Positions 5,374-11,799 of a stretch of DNA of 14,363 bases are shown here, one piece after another. The notes below the pieces were generated by a model. It did no database searches. It was not told the origin of the DNA and saw only the letters and a list, made by a program, of their open reading frames with translations. The stretch lies in assembly GCA_034432155.1 (NCBI GenBank), contig DAOUCP010000072.1:1-14363 (forward strand). Reading direction: 5' to 3'. The translations under genes and the position numbers were made by a program. The stretch is from DAOUCP01 sp034432155. GTDB lineage: Bacteria; Chloroflexota; Anaerolineae; Epilineales; Epilineaceae. Numbering within the stretch: position 1 is the stretch's first letter; the number at the start of each line of letters is the position of its first letter.

Positions 5374-7677
5374 ATGCGACAACCAGGTGGGACAGGCCGG
5401 TCCAAGCGCCAGCCAGAACGGCAGACCCAGTCACCGACGGGGCGGCAGAAGGCGCTGTTCGAATCCGCGGCGGCGGACGGCGCAGACCTTGCCGCGCCGT
5501 TGGCCGACCGCATGCGGCCGCGCAGCCTCGACGAGTTTGTCGGTCAGGAGCACATCGTCGGCCCGGGGCGGCTGTTGCGGCGGGCGATCGAGGCCGATCA
5601 GCTATCGAGCCTCATCTTCTATGGTCCGCCGGGCAGCGGCAAGACAACGCTGGCTCGCATCATCGCCAATACCACCCAGGCCCACTTCGTCACCCTGAAC
5701 GCCGTTCTGGCTGGCGTCGCCGATATCCGCCGCGCCGTCCAAGAGGCGAGTGAGCGGCGGCGCACCGAGGGGCAGCGCACCATCCTGTTTGTCGACGAAG
5801 TGCATCGCTTCAATCGAGCACAGCAGGATGCGCTCCTGCCGTGGGTCGAGAATGGAACGGTGATTCTCATCGGCGCCACAACCGAGAATCCCTACTTTGA
5901 AGTCAACAAGGCTCTCGTGTCCCGGTCCCGCATCTTCCAGTTGCGTCGCTTGGAAAAGGAGGACCTGCGCGCGGTCGCTAGGATGGCGCTGACGGATCCC
6001 GATCGCGGGTACGGGCGCCTACGGGTGCGGCTGGACAACGACGCTCTCGAGCATCTGGTGGACGTCGCCGACGGCGATGCGCGAGGCGTCCTGAACGCCC
6101 TCGAGCTGGCTGTCGAGACGACCCCACCCGGTCCCGACGGCGTCATCCATGTCGATTTGGCTGTCGCCGAGGAGTCGATCCAGCGCCGGGCGGTGCTGTA
6201 TGACAAAGAAGGCGATGTGCACTACGACACGGCGAGCGCCTTCATCAAGAGCCTGCGCGGTAGCGATCCGGACGCCGCGCTCTACTGGCTGGCGCGGATG
6301 GTGTATGCCGGGGAAGACCCACGCTTTCTCTTCCGGCGCATGTTGATTCTGGCGGCCGAGGACGTGGGCCTAGCCGACCCAGAGGCGATCCGCGTGGTTG
6401 CCGCCTGCGCTGCGGCCTATGACTACGTTGGCCTACCCGAGGGTCAGTTCCACTTGGCGCTGGCGGCTCTCTACCTGGCGACGGCTGACAAGTCGAACTC
6501 CGTGATGGGGTACTTTGATGCCCTCTCGGCCGTTGAAAGCGAGCGATCCGAAGAGGTGCCCGTACACCTGAAGGACGCCAGTCGTGACCGAGAGGGTTTC
6601 GGCCATGGGGCCGGCTATGTTTACCCCCATGCCTACCGCGAGCACTGGGTAGCCCAGCAGTACTTGCCGCCCGGCCTCCAGGGGAGGGTGTTCTATCGGC
6701 CGTCGGCGAGCGGCCGGGAGGGCCGCCTCGGCGAGCGCATCGCCCGCCGCCGGGAAGCCCAGCTTGCGGCGATGCTCGACGGCCAGGGTGATGTGCCCGA
6801 TGAGATCCTCACCTACGCTGGCCGCGCGGTGACGGCGCTGCGCGAGCGATGGTTGGCTCGGGCAGGCGGCGAGGTCGCCCAGCGGTTGGCGGCCAGCCGG
6901 GATCGTGTCCTGGACGGTGCTCGACTCCAGCGGCGGGCCCGCGTTCTGGACTTGCGGGCCGGCAGTGGCCTCTTGACCTGGGAGGCGCTGCGACGGGTAC
7001 CGGAGGGTGGGGTGTGGGCGCTGGTGGCCGACGCACGGAGCGCCGAGACGCTGGCGGCGCAGGCTGGGCTGCTGCCGTCCACGGAAGGCCCCCAGATCCT
7101 CGTGGCCGGGATCGCGGAGTTGGCGCAAGCCATGGCCCGCCACGGCCATGCCGAAGTGCGCTTTGACGCTGTGATCGGCCGCAACGCCCTCGGCGGCCTG
7201 CCGAGTACCGAGTGGGGCTCCGCGTTGCGAGCGGTCTATGAGTGGATGGCGCCTGACGGTCGATTGAGTCTTGCCGAGTCCGTCGCCAAACACGGCACCC
7301 GACCGAGTACGCTGTTGGTTTCCGGGGTGCCCGAGGGGCTGCGAGAACGCCTGGCACTGGCGGAAGAACGGGCAGTGGCCGAGGACCCGCGCTTTGCCTG
7401 GGACGTGGATGATCTCGCTTCGGCCGTCGCAAGCGCTGGTTTCCTCGGCATCGAGACCCACCGCGAGACGGAGACCACGGACGTGCGGCTGGGGAGGCAC
7501 GTCATGGCTCGCTGGCTGGAGGGGGATGGACCGTTGGCACGGGAGTTGGCTCGCTTGCTCTCGGCGGCCGAGCGCGAGGAGTTGCAGGCGTTGTTGGCGG
7601 AGCGGCTGGATCGTGACCCTGTCGGCTGGACGACTGTGACCGTCTACCTCACAGCGCATCGGGGTTCCGGGGCGTGA
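5374..7677 (+). CDS. rarA: RarA/MgsA-type AAA+ ATPase fused to a methyltransferase-like C-terminal domain
   Basis: 767 aa; family members are usually about 430-450. RarA/MgsA is a tetrameric AAA+ ATPase that acts at stalled replication forks and single-stranded DNA. Residues 42-440 are a full copy: 'LADRMRPRSLDEFVGQEHI' (43-61), Walker A GPPGSGKT (84-91), Walker B ILFVDEVH (137-144), sensor 1 GATTENP (167-173), arginine finger SRSR (183-186), sensor 2 GDARG (234-238), and the MgsA tetramerisation region (DKEGDVHYDTASAFIKSLRG, AAEDVGLADP) at 277-337. Residues about 515-705 resemble a class I methyltransferase fold: 'RVLDLRAGSG' (motif I with Arg for the first Gly), 'FDAVIGRNALGG', 'MAPDGRLSL'. 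A helical tail follows. The missing motif I Gly makes methyl transfer uncertain. The first 42 residues are polar and Arg/Gln-rich with only a weak ribosome site, so the true start may differ. It is followed, after 161 bp, by same-strand exported-protein genes. Confidence 0.9.
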   Translation: MRQPGGTGRSKRQPERQTQSPTGRQKALFESAAADGADLAAPLADRMRPRSLDEFVGQEHIVGPGRLLRRAIEADQLSSLIFYGPPGSGKTTLARIIANTTQAHFVTLNAVLAGVADIRRAVQEASERRRTEGQRTILFVDEVHRFNRAQQDALLPWVENGTVILIGATTENPYFEVNKALVSRSRIFQLRRLEKEDLRAVARMALTDPDRGYGRLRVRLDNDALEHLVDVADGDARGVLNALELAVETTPPGPDGVIHVDLAVAEESIQRRAVLYDKEGDVHYDTASAFIKSLRGSDPDAALYWLARMVYAGEDPRFLFRRMLILAAEDVGLADPEAIRVVAACAAAYDYVGLPEGQFHLALAALYLATADKSNSVMGYFDALSAVESERSEEVPVHLKDASRDREGFGHGAGYVYPHAYREHWVAQQYLPPGLQGRVFYRPSASGREGRLGERIARRREAQLAAMLDGQGDVPDEILTYAGRAVTALRERWLARAGGEVAQRLAASRDRVLDGARLQRRARVLDLRAGSGLLTWEALRRVPEGGVWALVADARSAETLAAQAGLLPSTEGPQILVAGIAELAQAMARHGHAEVRFDAVIGRNALGGLPSTEWGSALRAVYEWMAPDGRLSLAESVAKHGTRPSTLLVSGVPEGLRERLALAEERAVAEDPRFAWDVDDLASAVASAGFLGIETHRETETTDVRLGRHVMARWLEGDGPLARELARLLSAAEREELQALLAERLDRDPVGWTTVTVYLTAHRGSGA

Positions 7678-7802
7678 CTCAGCGCTGGCCCTGACGGACC
7701 GTCGTGCGCGGCACTGCCGGCGGCCCGATGGCCTCTGACCCCACCCTGGCCCTGGCGGACGGGAGAGGACTGTGGTAATGTAAGTGGGCACCTGCTCTTG
7801 CC

Positions 7803-7838
7803 ATGCTGAGGAGTCCTGCCATACTGAGGAGTCTCGCC
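7803..7838 (+). repeat. 18-bp tandem duplication carrying two Shine-Dalgarno copies
   Basis: ATGCTGAGGAGTCCTGCC (7803-7820) is followed directly by ATACTGAGGAGTCTCGCC (7821-7838), then the chosen ATG at 7839. Each unit holds GAGGAG. The first begins with ATG and the second with ATA. The second GAGGAG (7826-7831) is 7 nt from ATG 7839. The first ATG at 7803 is in frame but has no ribosome site of its own. Confidence 0.7.
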
Positions 7839-8909
7839 ATGCCCCTACGAAAGGTGGTCTTGCCGCTGACCCTGGCCGGCGTCCTGGTGAGCCTCGTCTC
7901 TTGGCGCGCCGCCGGCTATGCCGCGCCGGCTCAGGCAGGTTCGTACCACACCTATCTGCCCTCCCTCTGGAACGCGCTGGCATGCGAGGACCTACCGCCG
8001 GTGGCGACCGCGGTTGGGCCACACCCGAGTGCCACGGCACCCAACCCGACGCCCAGTGACATCCCGACGTCCGGCCCGTCTGCGGCGCCCACCGAGGAGC
8101 CAACGGCCGCGATCACAGAGGAGCCTACTGCAACGCCCACGCCCTCGCCCACGCCGACCTCGGCTCTGGGAGGCTCCATCTATGGCCGGCTGGTCCAGGA
8201 CGGCAAGCCCGTTTTCCCTGGCACAGGCGACGGGTTGGGTCCGGCGCTGTACTTGCGGCACTGCCAAGCCGGAGGCAGCATCTGCCGGAACGTTGCTCGC
8301 ACCGGCGCCTGGGAACCCGAGGGCGGCTATCGCTTCTCCTCGCCGGCTCCGCTCGGGCCGGGCGAGTTCTACCAGGTGGTCTGGTGGAACGAGGACAAGA
8401 TACCGGAGATGGCGGGCGACTACACCGCTCTGGGGCGGTGGTTCGGGCCGCGGATCACCGAGTTCGCGGGCGGCCAGGATGTTCCAGGCGGCGACTTCGA
8501 GCTAAAGGATGTAGTCCTTACGGGACCCTCCAAGGGTACGGGCTACCAAGGCTTTCCGTGGGAGTTCACGTGGAGCGGCCGGCGGTTCGCCAACGAATCG
8601 TTCCGCTGGGCGGTCGGTGATTGCTGCCTCGAGCTGGCCCAGCGCGACAACACGATCTTCATGTCACCGCCGCTCGGTTCTCGACAGAGCTACGTCGTCG
8701 AGAGCTTGCCGCCGGGACTGGTGTGGAACGTACACTACTGCTGGTACGTGCGGGTTGACTCGAGTATTCAGTACAGCTTTGGCGAAAGCTTTTACTCGTG
8801 GATGCTGTGGTTCATCCCGCTGTTCTTCGACTTTGGACTTACGGAACCCGCGGATTGGTATCAGGGGCGGCCAGTCTACTCGGCTCAGACCTGGTGGAGT
8901 GAGCGATGA
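7839..8909 (+). CDS. Exported protein A: Thr/Pro linker, carboxypeptidase-regulatory-like and fnIII-like domains
   Basis: 356 aa with start 7839 set by GAGGAG at 7826-7831. The signal peptide spans about residues 1-33 (Arg4, Lys5, hydrophobic core, 'APAQA-G'), followed by the motif 'YLPSLWN', seen in many Chloroflexota exported proteins. A Thr/Pro/Ser/Ala linker covers about 58-108. About 110-230 ('GSIYGRLVQDGKPVF', 'EFYQVVWWNED', 'LGRWFGPRI', 'GGDFELKDV') looks like a carboxypeptidase-regulatory/CNA-B-type beta sandwich. About 240-330 ('FTWSGRRFANESFRWAV', 'YCWYVRV') looks fibronectin-III-like with conserved Cys and Trp. Domain names are my pattern reading. The gene is paralogous to the next one and its stop overlaps that start by 4 bp (ATGA), so the pair is translationally coupled. 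TAATGT at 7776-7781 is a weak -10 candidate. Function is unknown; the protein is probably cell-surface or secreted. Confidence 0.8.
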   Translation: MPLRKVVLPLTLAGVLVSLVSWRAAGYAAPAQAGSYHTYLPSLWNALACEDLPPVATAVGPHPSATAPNPTPSDIPTSGPSAAPTEEPTAAITEEPTATPTPSPTPTSALGGSIYGRLVQDGKPVFPGTGDGLGPALYLRHCQAGGSICRNVARTGAWEPEGGYRFSSPAPLGPGEFYQVVWWNEDKIPEMAGDYTALGRWFGPRITEFAGGQDVPGGDFELKDVVLTGPSKGTGYQGFPWEFTWSGRRFANESFRWAVGDCCLELAQRDNTIFMSPPLGSRQSYVVESLPPGLVWNVHYCWYVRVDSSIQYSFGESFYSWMLWFIPLFFDFGLTEPADWYQGRPVYSAQTWWSER

Positions 8910-9955
8910 TGATCCTAGCTGGCCGGCGGCGATGGTTGGCTCCGCTGGGGCTAGCTGTGCTGGCGGCGGCGGTCGTGCCCAGCATGGTCCACGCGGACGC
9001 GTATCTGCCGCTGCTGCTCAATGCTGAGTTTCGGGAAGGCATCCCGCAGGTACCCACCGCCAAGGTGACGCGGGCCGTGCCCACGGCCACCGCCCCCGCC
9101 TCGCCGACAGCTGAGGAGCCGGCGGGGACCCCCACGGAGACGCTGGCGGCTACTCCTACTCCGACGCTCGAGGTGCCCGTGGAGACGGCTACGGCCACCG
9201 TCGCGCCCACGCGGCGTCCGGCGCAGGGACGCATTCGCGGTCGCTGCACCGTCGACGGCAAGCCCCTATTCGAGGGCTATGGCGTGCCGCCCTATCCCCA
9301 GATCCAGCTTCGCCGCGGCGCGGCCGGCGTCTGGGAGCGGGTGGCCAATGCGACCACAGACAGCCAGGGGTACTTCGAGTTCCTGAATCCGCCCGCCCTC
9401 GAAAGCGGAGAAGTATACCAGGTATGGTGGGTGAACGAGGACAGCGAAGAGAGCGCCGGCGACTGGACTCTCTTGGGTCGCTGGTGGAGCCGCATGATCC
9501 CCCAGTTTGGGGATGGTGCGGATGTGGATGTCGGCGTCTTTGAGTTGGCTGACCTTGAGTACCAATCGCCGTGCAACGACTGCCACCAAACGCCGCCGAT
9601 CACCTATGTGTGGCGTCCGCGAGCCCACCAGACGGACGCTTACCGCTGGTCGCTACACCAGCGGTGCGGCGACGTGGGGGACAAGCTGAACCGCTCCTAC
9701 CGGACCGAGTCGCTGGGGCACGGCAACTCGTACACTACTGGGCCGCCACCCGGGTTCCAGTTCGACCGCCGATACTGCTGGTACATCTACATCGAGGACG
9801 GCCAGAACGGCACCGGTTGGCCCTACTTCGAGTGGGTGACCGCCTACCTGAGCGGAGCAAGCGCAAGCCGTTGGTCTGGTTGGTGGAGCGACCTGCTCCG
9901 CCTGTGGCCAATCGACGGCCGCCGCTTCCGCGCTCGGCCAGTTACAGCTCATTGA
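8906..9955 (+). CDS. Exported protein B, paralogue of protein A
   Basis: 349 aa. ATG 8906 overlaps the upstream TGA, with GGAG at 8896-8899 giving a 6-nt spacer. The ATG at 8909 is an in-frame alternative. The signal peptide covers about 1-30 ('RRRWLAPLGLAVLAAAVVPSMVHA-DA') and is followed by 'YLPLLLN'. A Thr/Pro/Glu linker spans about 50-105. A regulatory-like beta sandwich ('GRIRGRCTVDGKPLFEG', 'EVYQVWWVNED', 'LGRWWSRMI', 'VGVFELADL') is followed by an fnIII-like module ('ITYVWRPR', 'YRWSLHQRCGD', 'RRYCWYIYIEDG'). The order matches protein A, so the pair arose by tandem duplication followed by strong divergence. The 'CNDC' pair near the domain junction is unique to this copy. The last 14 bp overlap the opposite-strand guaB-type gene. 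It is probably an envelope or secreted protein; function is unknown. Confidence 0.8.
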   Translation: MMILAGRRRWLAPLGLAVLAAAVVPSMVHADAYLPLLLNAEFREGIPQVPTAKVTRAVPTATAPASPTAEEPAGTPTETLAATPTPTLEVPVETATATVAPTRRPAQGRIRGRCTVDGKPLFEGYGVPPYPQIQLRRGAAGVWERVANATTDSQGYFEFLNPPALESGEVYQVWWVNEDSEESAGDWTLLGRWWSRMIPQFGDGADVDVGVFELADLEYQSPCNDCHQTPPITYVWRPRAHQTDAYRWSLHQRCGDVGDKLNRSYRTESLGHGNSYTTGPPPGFQFDRRYCWYIYIEDGQNGTGWPYFEWVTAYLSGASASRWSGWWSDLLRLWPIDGRRFRARPVTAH

Positions 9956-11444
9956 CGTCGTGGGGGCCGCTCTCCTCCAGACCGGCACGGGTGATCATAA
10001 GGAACTCGGCGGCTTCCCGGAGCTCGGCGATGGTCCGGGCGCCCGCGTAGCTCATGCCCGATCGGACGCCACCCACGAGCTGGGTGAGGATGCTATCCAC
10101 GGGCCCGCGGTACGGAACCGTGGCCTCGACCCCCTCCGGCACCATATCCTCGTACTGCAGTAGCTGACTGGTGGGGTTTTCGATCAGGTCACGGTTGGCG
10201 GTGGCTCCCAGGCTGGCCATGCCTCGCGTCAGCTTGTAGCGCCGCCCGCCGCGGGACACCACGATGCCAGGGCTTTCCTTCGTGCCCGCGAGCAGGCTGC
10301 CCAGCATGACGGTGTCGGCACCGGCTGCCAGCGCTTTCACCACATCGCCCGAGCGACGGATGCCGCCGTCGGCGATGAGGGGGACGCCGTGGCGGCTGGC
10401 CACCCCAGCGCACTCGGCGATGGCCGACAACTGCGGGACGCCGAAGCCGGTGACCAGTCGAGTGATGCAGATGGAACCCGGGCCCACCCCGACTTTGACG
10501 GCGTCGGCACCGGTGTCGATCAGCCGCGCGGTGCCCTCGGCGGTCGCCACGTTGCCGATGATCAGGTCCCAGTCGCTGCCGAATTCGTCCCGCAGCCGGC
10601 GAGCGGTCTCGATGGCGTTGGCCGAATCGCCGTGGGCAATGTCCACCACCAGTGCGTCAGCGCCCGCCTCCAGGAGCGCACCGGCGCGCTCGAGGTTGCC
10701 AGGTCGTACGCCGACGGCTGCTGCGACGCGCAGTCGACCTTTGCCGTCTTTGGTGGCCTCGGGGTGCTGCATTCGCTTCTCGATGTCCTTGACGGTGATC
10801 AGGCCGGCCAGCCGGCCGTGGTCGTCAAGGAGGGGCAGCTTCTCGACGCGGGCCTTGGCGAGGATCTCGCGAGCCTGCTCGAGGGTGGTGCCTTTGGGCG
10901 CGGTGACCAGCCGATCCCGAGGCGTCATCACGGCAGTCACCGGCACGTCGTCGGCACTGAACATCACGTCGCGACGGGTCACGATACCCTGGACCATCCC
11001 AGCCTCGTCGACCACGACCAAGCCTCCTACGCCGTGGGACTCCATGGTCGCTCGAGCTTCGCGCACGGCGGCGCCGGGCGCCACGGTGAGCGGCGACTCG
11101 ACCACTAGCGCCTCGGCGCGCTTGACGCGTCGCACTTCCTCGACCTGTCGCGCCGTGGGCATGAAGCGATGGATCACTCCGATTCCGCCAGCCCGGGCCA
11201 TGGCGATCGCCATTTCGCTTTCCGTCACGGTGTCCATGTTCGAGCTGACAATCGGGATGTGGAGCCGGATGCGCCGGCTGAAGCGGGTGGCCGTGTCCGT
11301 GTCCTGGCGCGAGCGGATGGTGGAATAGCGCGGCACGAGAAGCACATCGTCAAAGGTCAAGTATCGTCCCGCACGCAGCCGGAGTCGGCCCGCTAGCGGC
11401 CCGCCGGCAAGCGCCCGGTCTGCGGACGCGTCGTTCGTCGTCAT
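9942..11444 (-). CDS. guaB: IMP dehydrogenase / GMP reductase family enzyme with two CBS domains
   Basis: 500 aa. ATG 11444 has GGAG (11452-11455) 7 nt upstream; a 53-codon in-frame extension lacks support. IMPDH oxidises IMP to XMP with NAD+, the committed step to GMP. GMP reductases of the same family run GMP to IMP with NADPH. Visible here: 'FDDVLLVPRYS' (31-41), 'SSNMDTVTE' (67-75), CBS 1 about 116-162, CBS 2 about 170-224, GxGxxC-type loop 'GPGSICITR' with catalytic Cys326, phosphate loop 'ADGGIRRSGD' (358-367), 'RGMASLGA' (407-414), 'EGVEATVPYRG' (438-448) and 'GMSYAGARTI' (463-472). The usual flap dyad Arg-Tyr ('RYF' in human and E. coli IMPDH) is absent; Thr-Ser falls near that place. 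So IMPDH is the default name, but a CBS-containing GMP reductase is a real alternative. The TAA lies inside the 3' end of the convergent gene. Confidence 0.9.
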   Translation of the reverse strand: MTTNDASADRALAGGPLAGRLRLRAGRYLTFDDVLLVPRYSTIRSRQDTDTATRFSRRIRLHIPIVSSNMDTVTESEMAIAMARAGGIGVIHRFMPTARQVEEVRRVKRAEALVVESPLTVAPGAAVREARATMESHGVGGLVVVDEAGMVQGIVTRRDVMFSADDVPVTAVMTPRDRLVTAPKGTTLEQAREILAKARVEKLPLLDDHGRLAGLITVKDIEKRMQHPEATKDGKGRLRVAAAVGVRPGNLERAGALLEAGADALVVDIAHGDSANAIETARRLRDEFGSDWDLIIGNVATAEGTARLIDTGADAVKVGVGPGSICITRLVTGFGVPQLSAIAECAGVASRHGVPLIADGGIRRSGDVVKALAAGADTVMLGSLLAGTKESPGIVVSRGGRRYKLTRGMASLGATANRDLIENPTSQLLQYEDMVPEGVEATVPYRGPVDSILTQLVGGVRSGMSYAGARTIAELREAAEFLMITRAGLEESGPHDVNEL

Positions 11445-11451
11445 CGTCACA

Positions 11452-11455
11452 CTCC
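11452..11455 (-). promoter_or_regulatory. Shine-Dalgarno for the guaB-type gene, partly in a hairpin
   Basis: GGAG on the minus strand, 7 nt from ATG 11444. Its first two bases fall in the CTGG arm (11454-11457) of a small GAAA-loop hairpin reaching to 11472, so folding could limit ribosome access. Confidence 0.55.
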
Positions 11456-11566
11456 AGGGGCTTTCGCGCTGGGTGCGGTCCCCTCGGCCGTGGTGTGACC
11501 GGGGGCGCTTGGGTGCGCGAGTTCGGCGCTCGCGTGCCCAGCAGCGGCACCCATGGGGACTGCACC
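11454..11566 (-). promoter_or_regulatory. Structured 5' leader of the guaB-type gene
   Basis: In the minus-strand RNA three elements can pair. Outer stem: 11566-11555 with 11483-11472, 12 positions with a single A/C mismatch. Inner hairpin: 11539-11511, CGCGAG/CTCGCG plus GGG/CCC closing pairs around a 7-nt loop. Start-proximal hairpin: 11472-11454, CCAG/CTGG with a GC-GAAA-GC tip that overlaps the Shine-Dalgarno. It matches no riboswitch class I recognise (not the purine aptamer core). GC-rich DNA folds readily, so only conservation would prove function. Confidence 0.35.
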
Positions 11567-11617
11567 GCAAACGCGGCCGGCCACTGTCGGCGCGGCAACG
11601 CACCTTGCCTTCGCCCG

Positions 11618-11799
11618 GCCAATCATAGCACAGCGTTGCCGTGGCTCACCGCCCATGGCTGGCCATCACCACGGCGTTACCGCGGCTTACCCCCCATGGC
11701 TGGCCATGAGCACGGCGTCACCGAGGCCTATCGCCCATGGCTGGCCGTGAGCACGGCGTCGCCAAGGCCTACCGCCCATGACTGGCCATGAGCACGGCG
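11618..11799. repeat. 41-bp tandem repeat array with palindromic core
   Basis: CCCATGG/CCCATGA anchors at 11652, 11693, 11734 and 11775 are exactly 41 bp apart. Copies at 11652-11692, 11693-11733 and 11734-11774 are complete. The fourth matches for 25 bp (11775-11799), and a degenerate copy precedes at about 11618-11651. Each unit contains the dyad CATGGC-TG-GCCATG, perfect in the 11693 copy and with one mismatch in the others. The last units include the helicase gene's 3' end and its TAG stop (11769-11771). No other gene lies in the 324-bp stretch 11445-11768. Confidence 0.85.
11622..11627 (-). promoter_or_regulatory. Extended -10 promoter candidate for the guaB-type gene
   Basis: The minus strand reads TGCTATGAT: TATGAT is one base from TATAAT and is preceded by the TGn extension. 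No good -35 is seen 16-18 nt upstream, as is usual for extended -10 promoters. It would give a leader of about 170 nt. It lies in a degenerate copy of the neighbouring 41-bp repeat. Confidence 0.5.

Noticed and set aside
7678..7802. Terminator for the RarA fusion gene
   Set aside because: Only short GGCC and ACGG/CCGT pairings and two near-identical 15-bp direct repeats (7684-7698, 7746-7760) are seen; no stable hairpin with a T-run.
6433..8103. 556-codon minus-strand frame opposite the RarA fusion
   Set aside because: Arg/Gln/Pro-rich shadow of the plus-strand gene, and it runs through the signal peptide and linker of exported protein A.
10264..11328. 354-codon plus-strand frame opposite the guaB-type gene
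   Set aside because: Ser/Arg/Ala-rich antisense shadow; the minus strand carries all IMPDH-family motifs.
11495..11791. Plus-strand 98-codon frame across the repeat array (Trp/Pro-rich repeats)
   Set aside because: It only reflects translation of the 41-bp tandem units; there is no ribosome site and the frame changes between copies.
11618..11799. CRISPR array
   Set aside because: The 41-bp units are contiguous and similar along their whole length, with no unique spacers. No cas genes are in the window.
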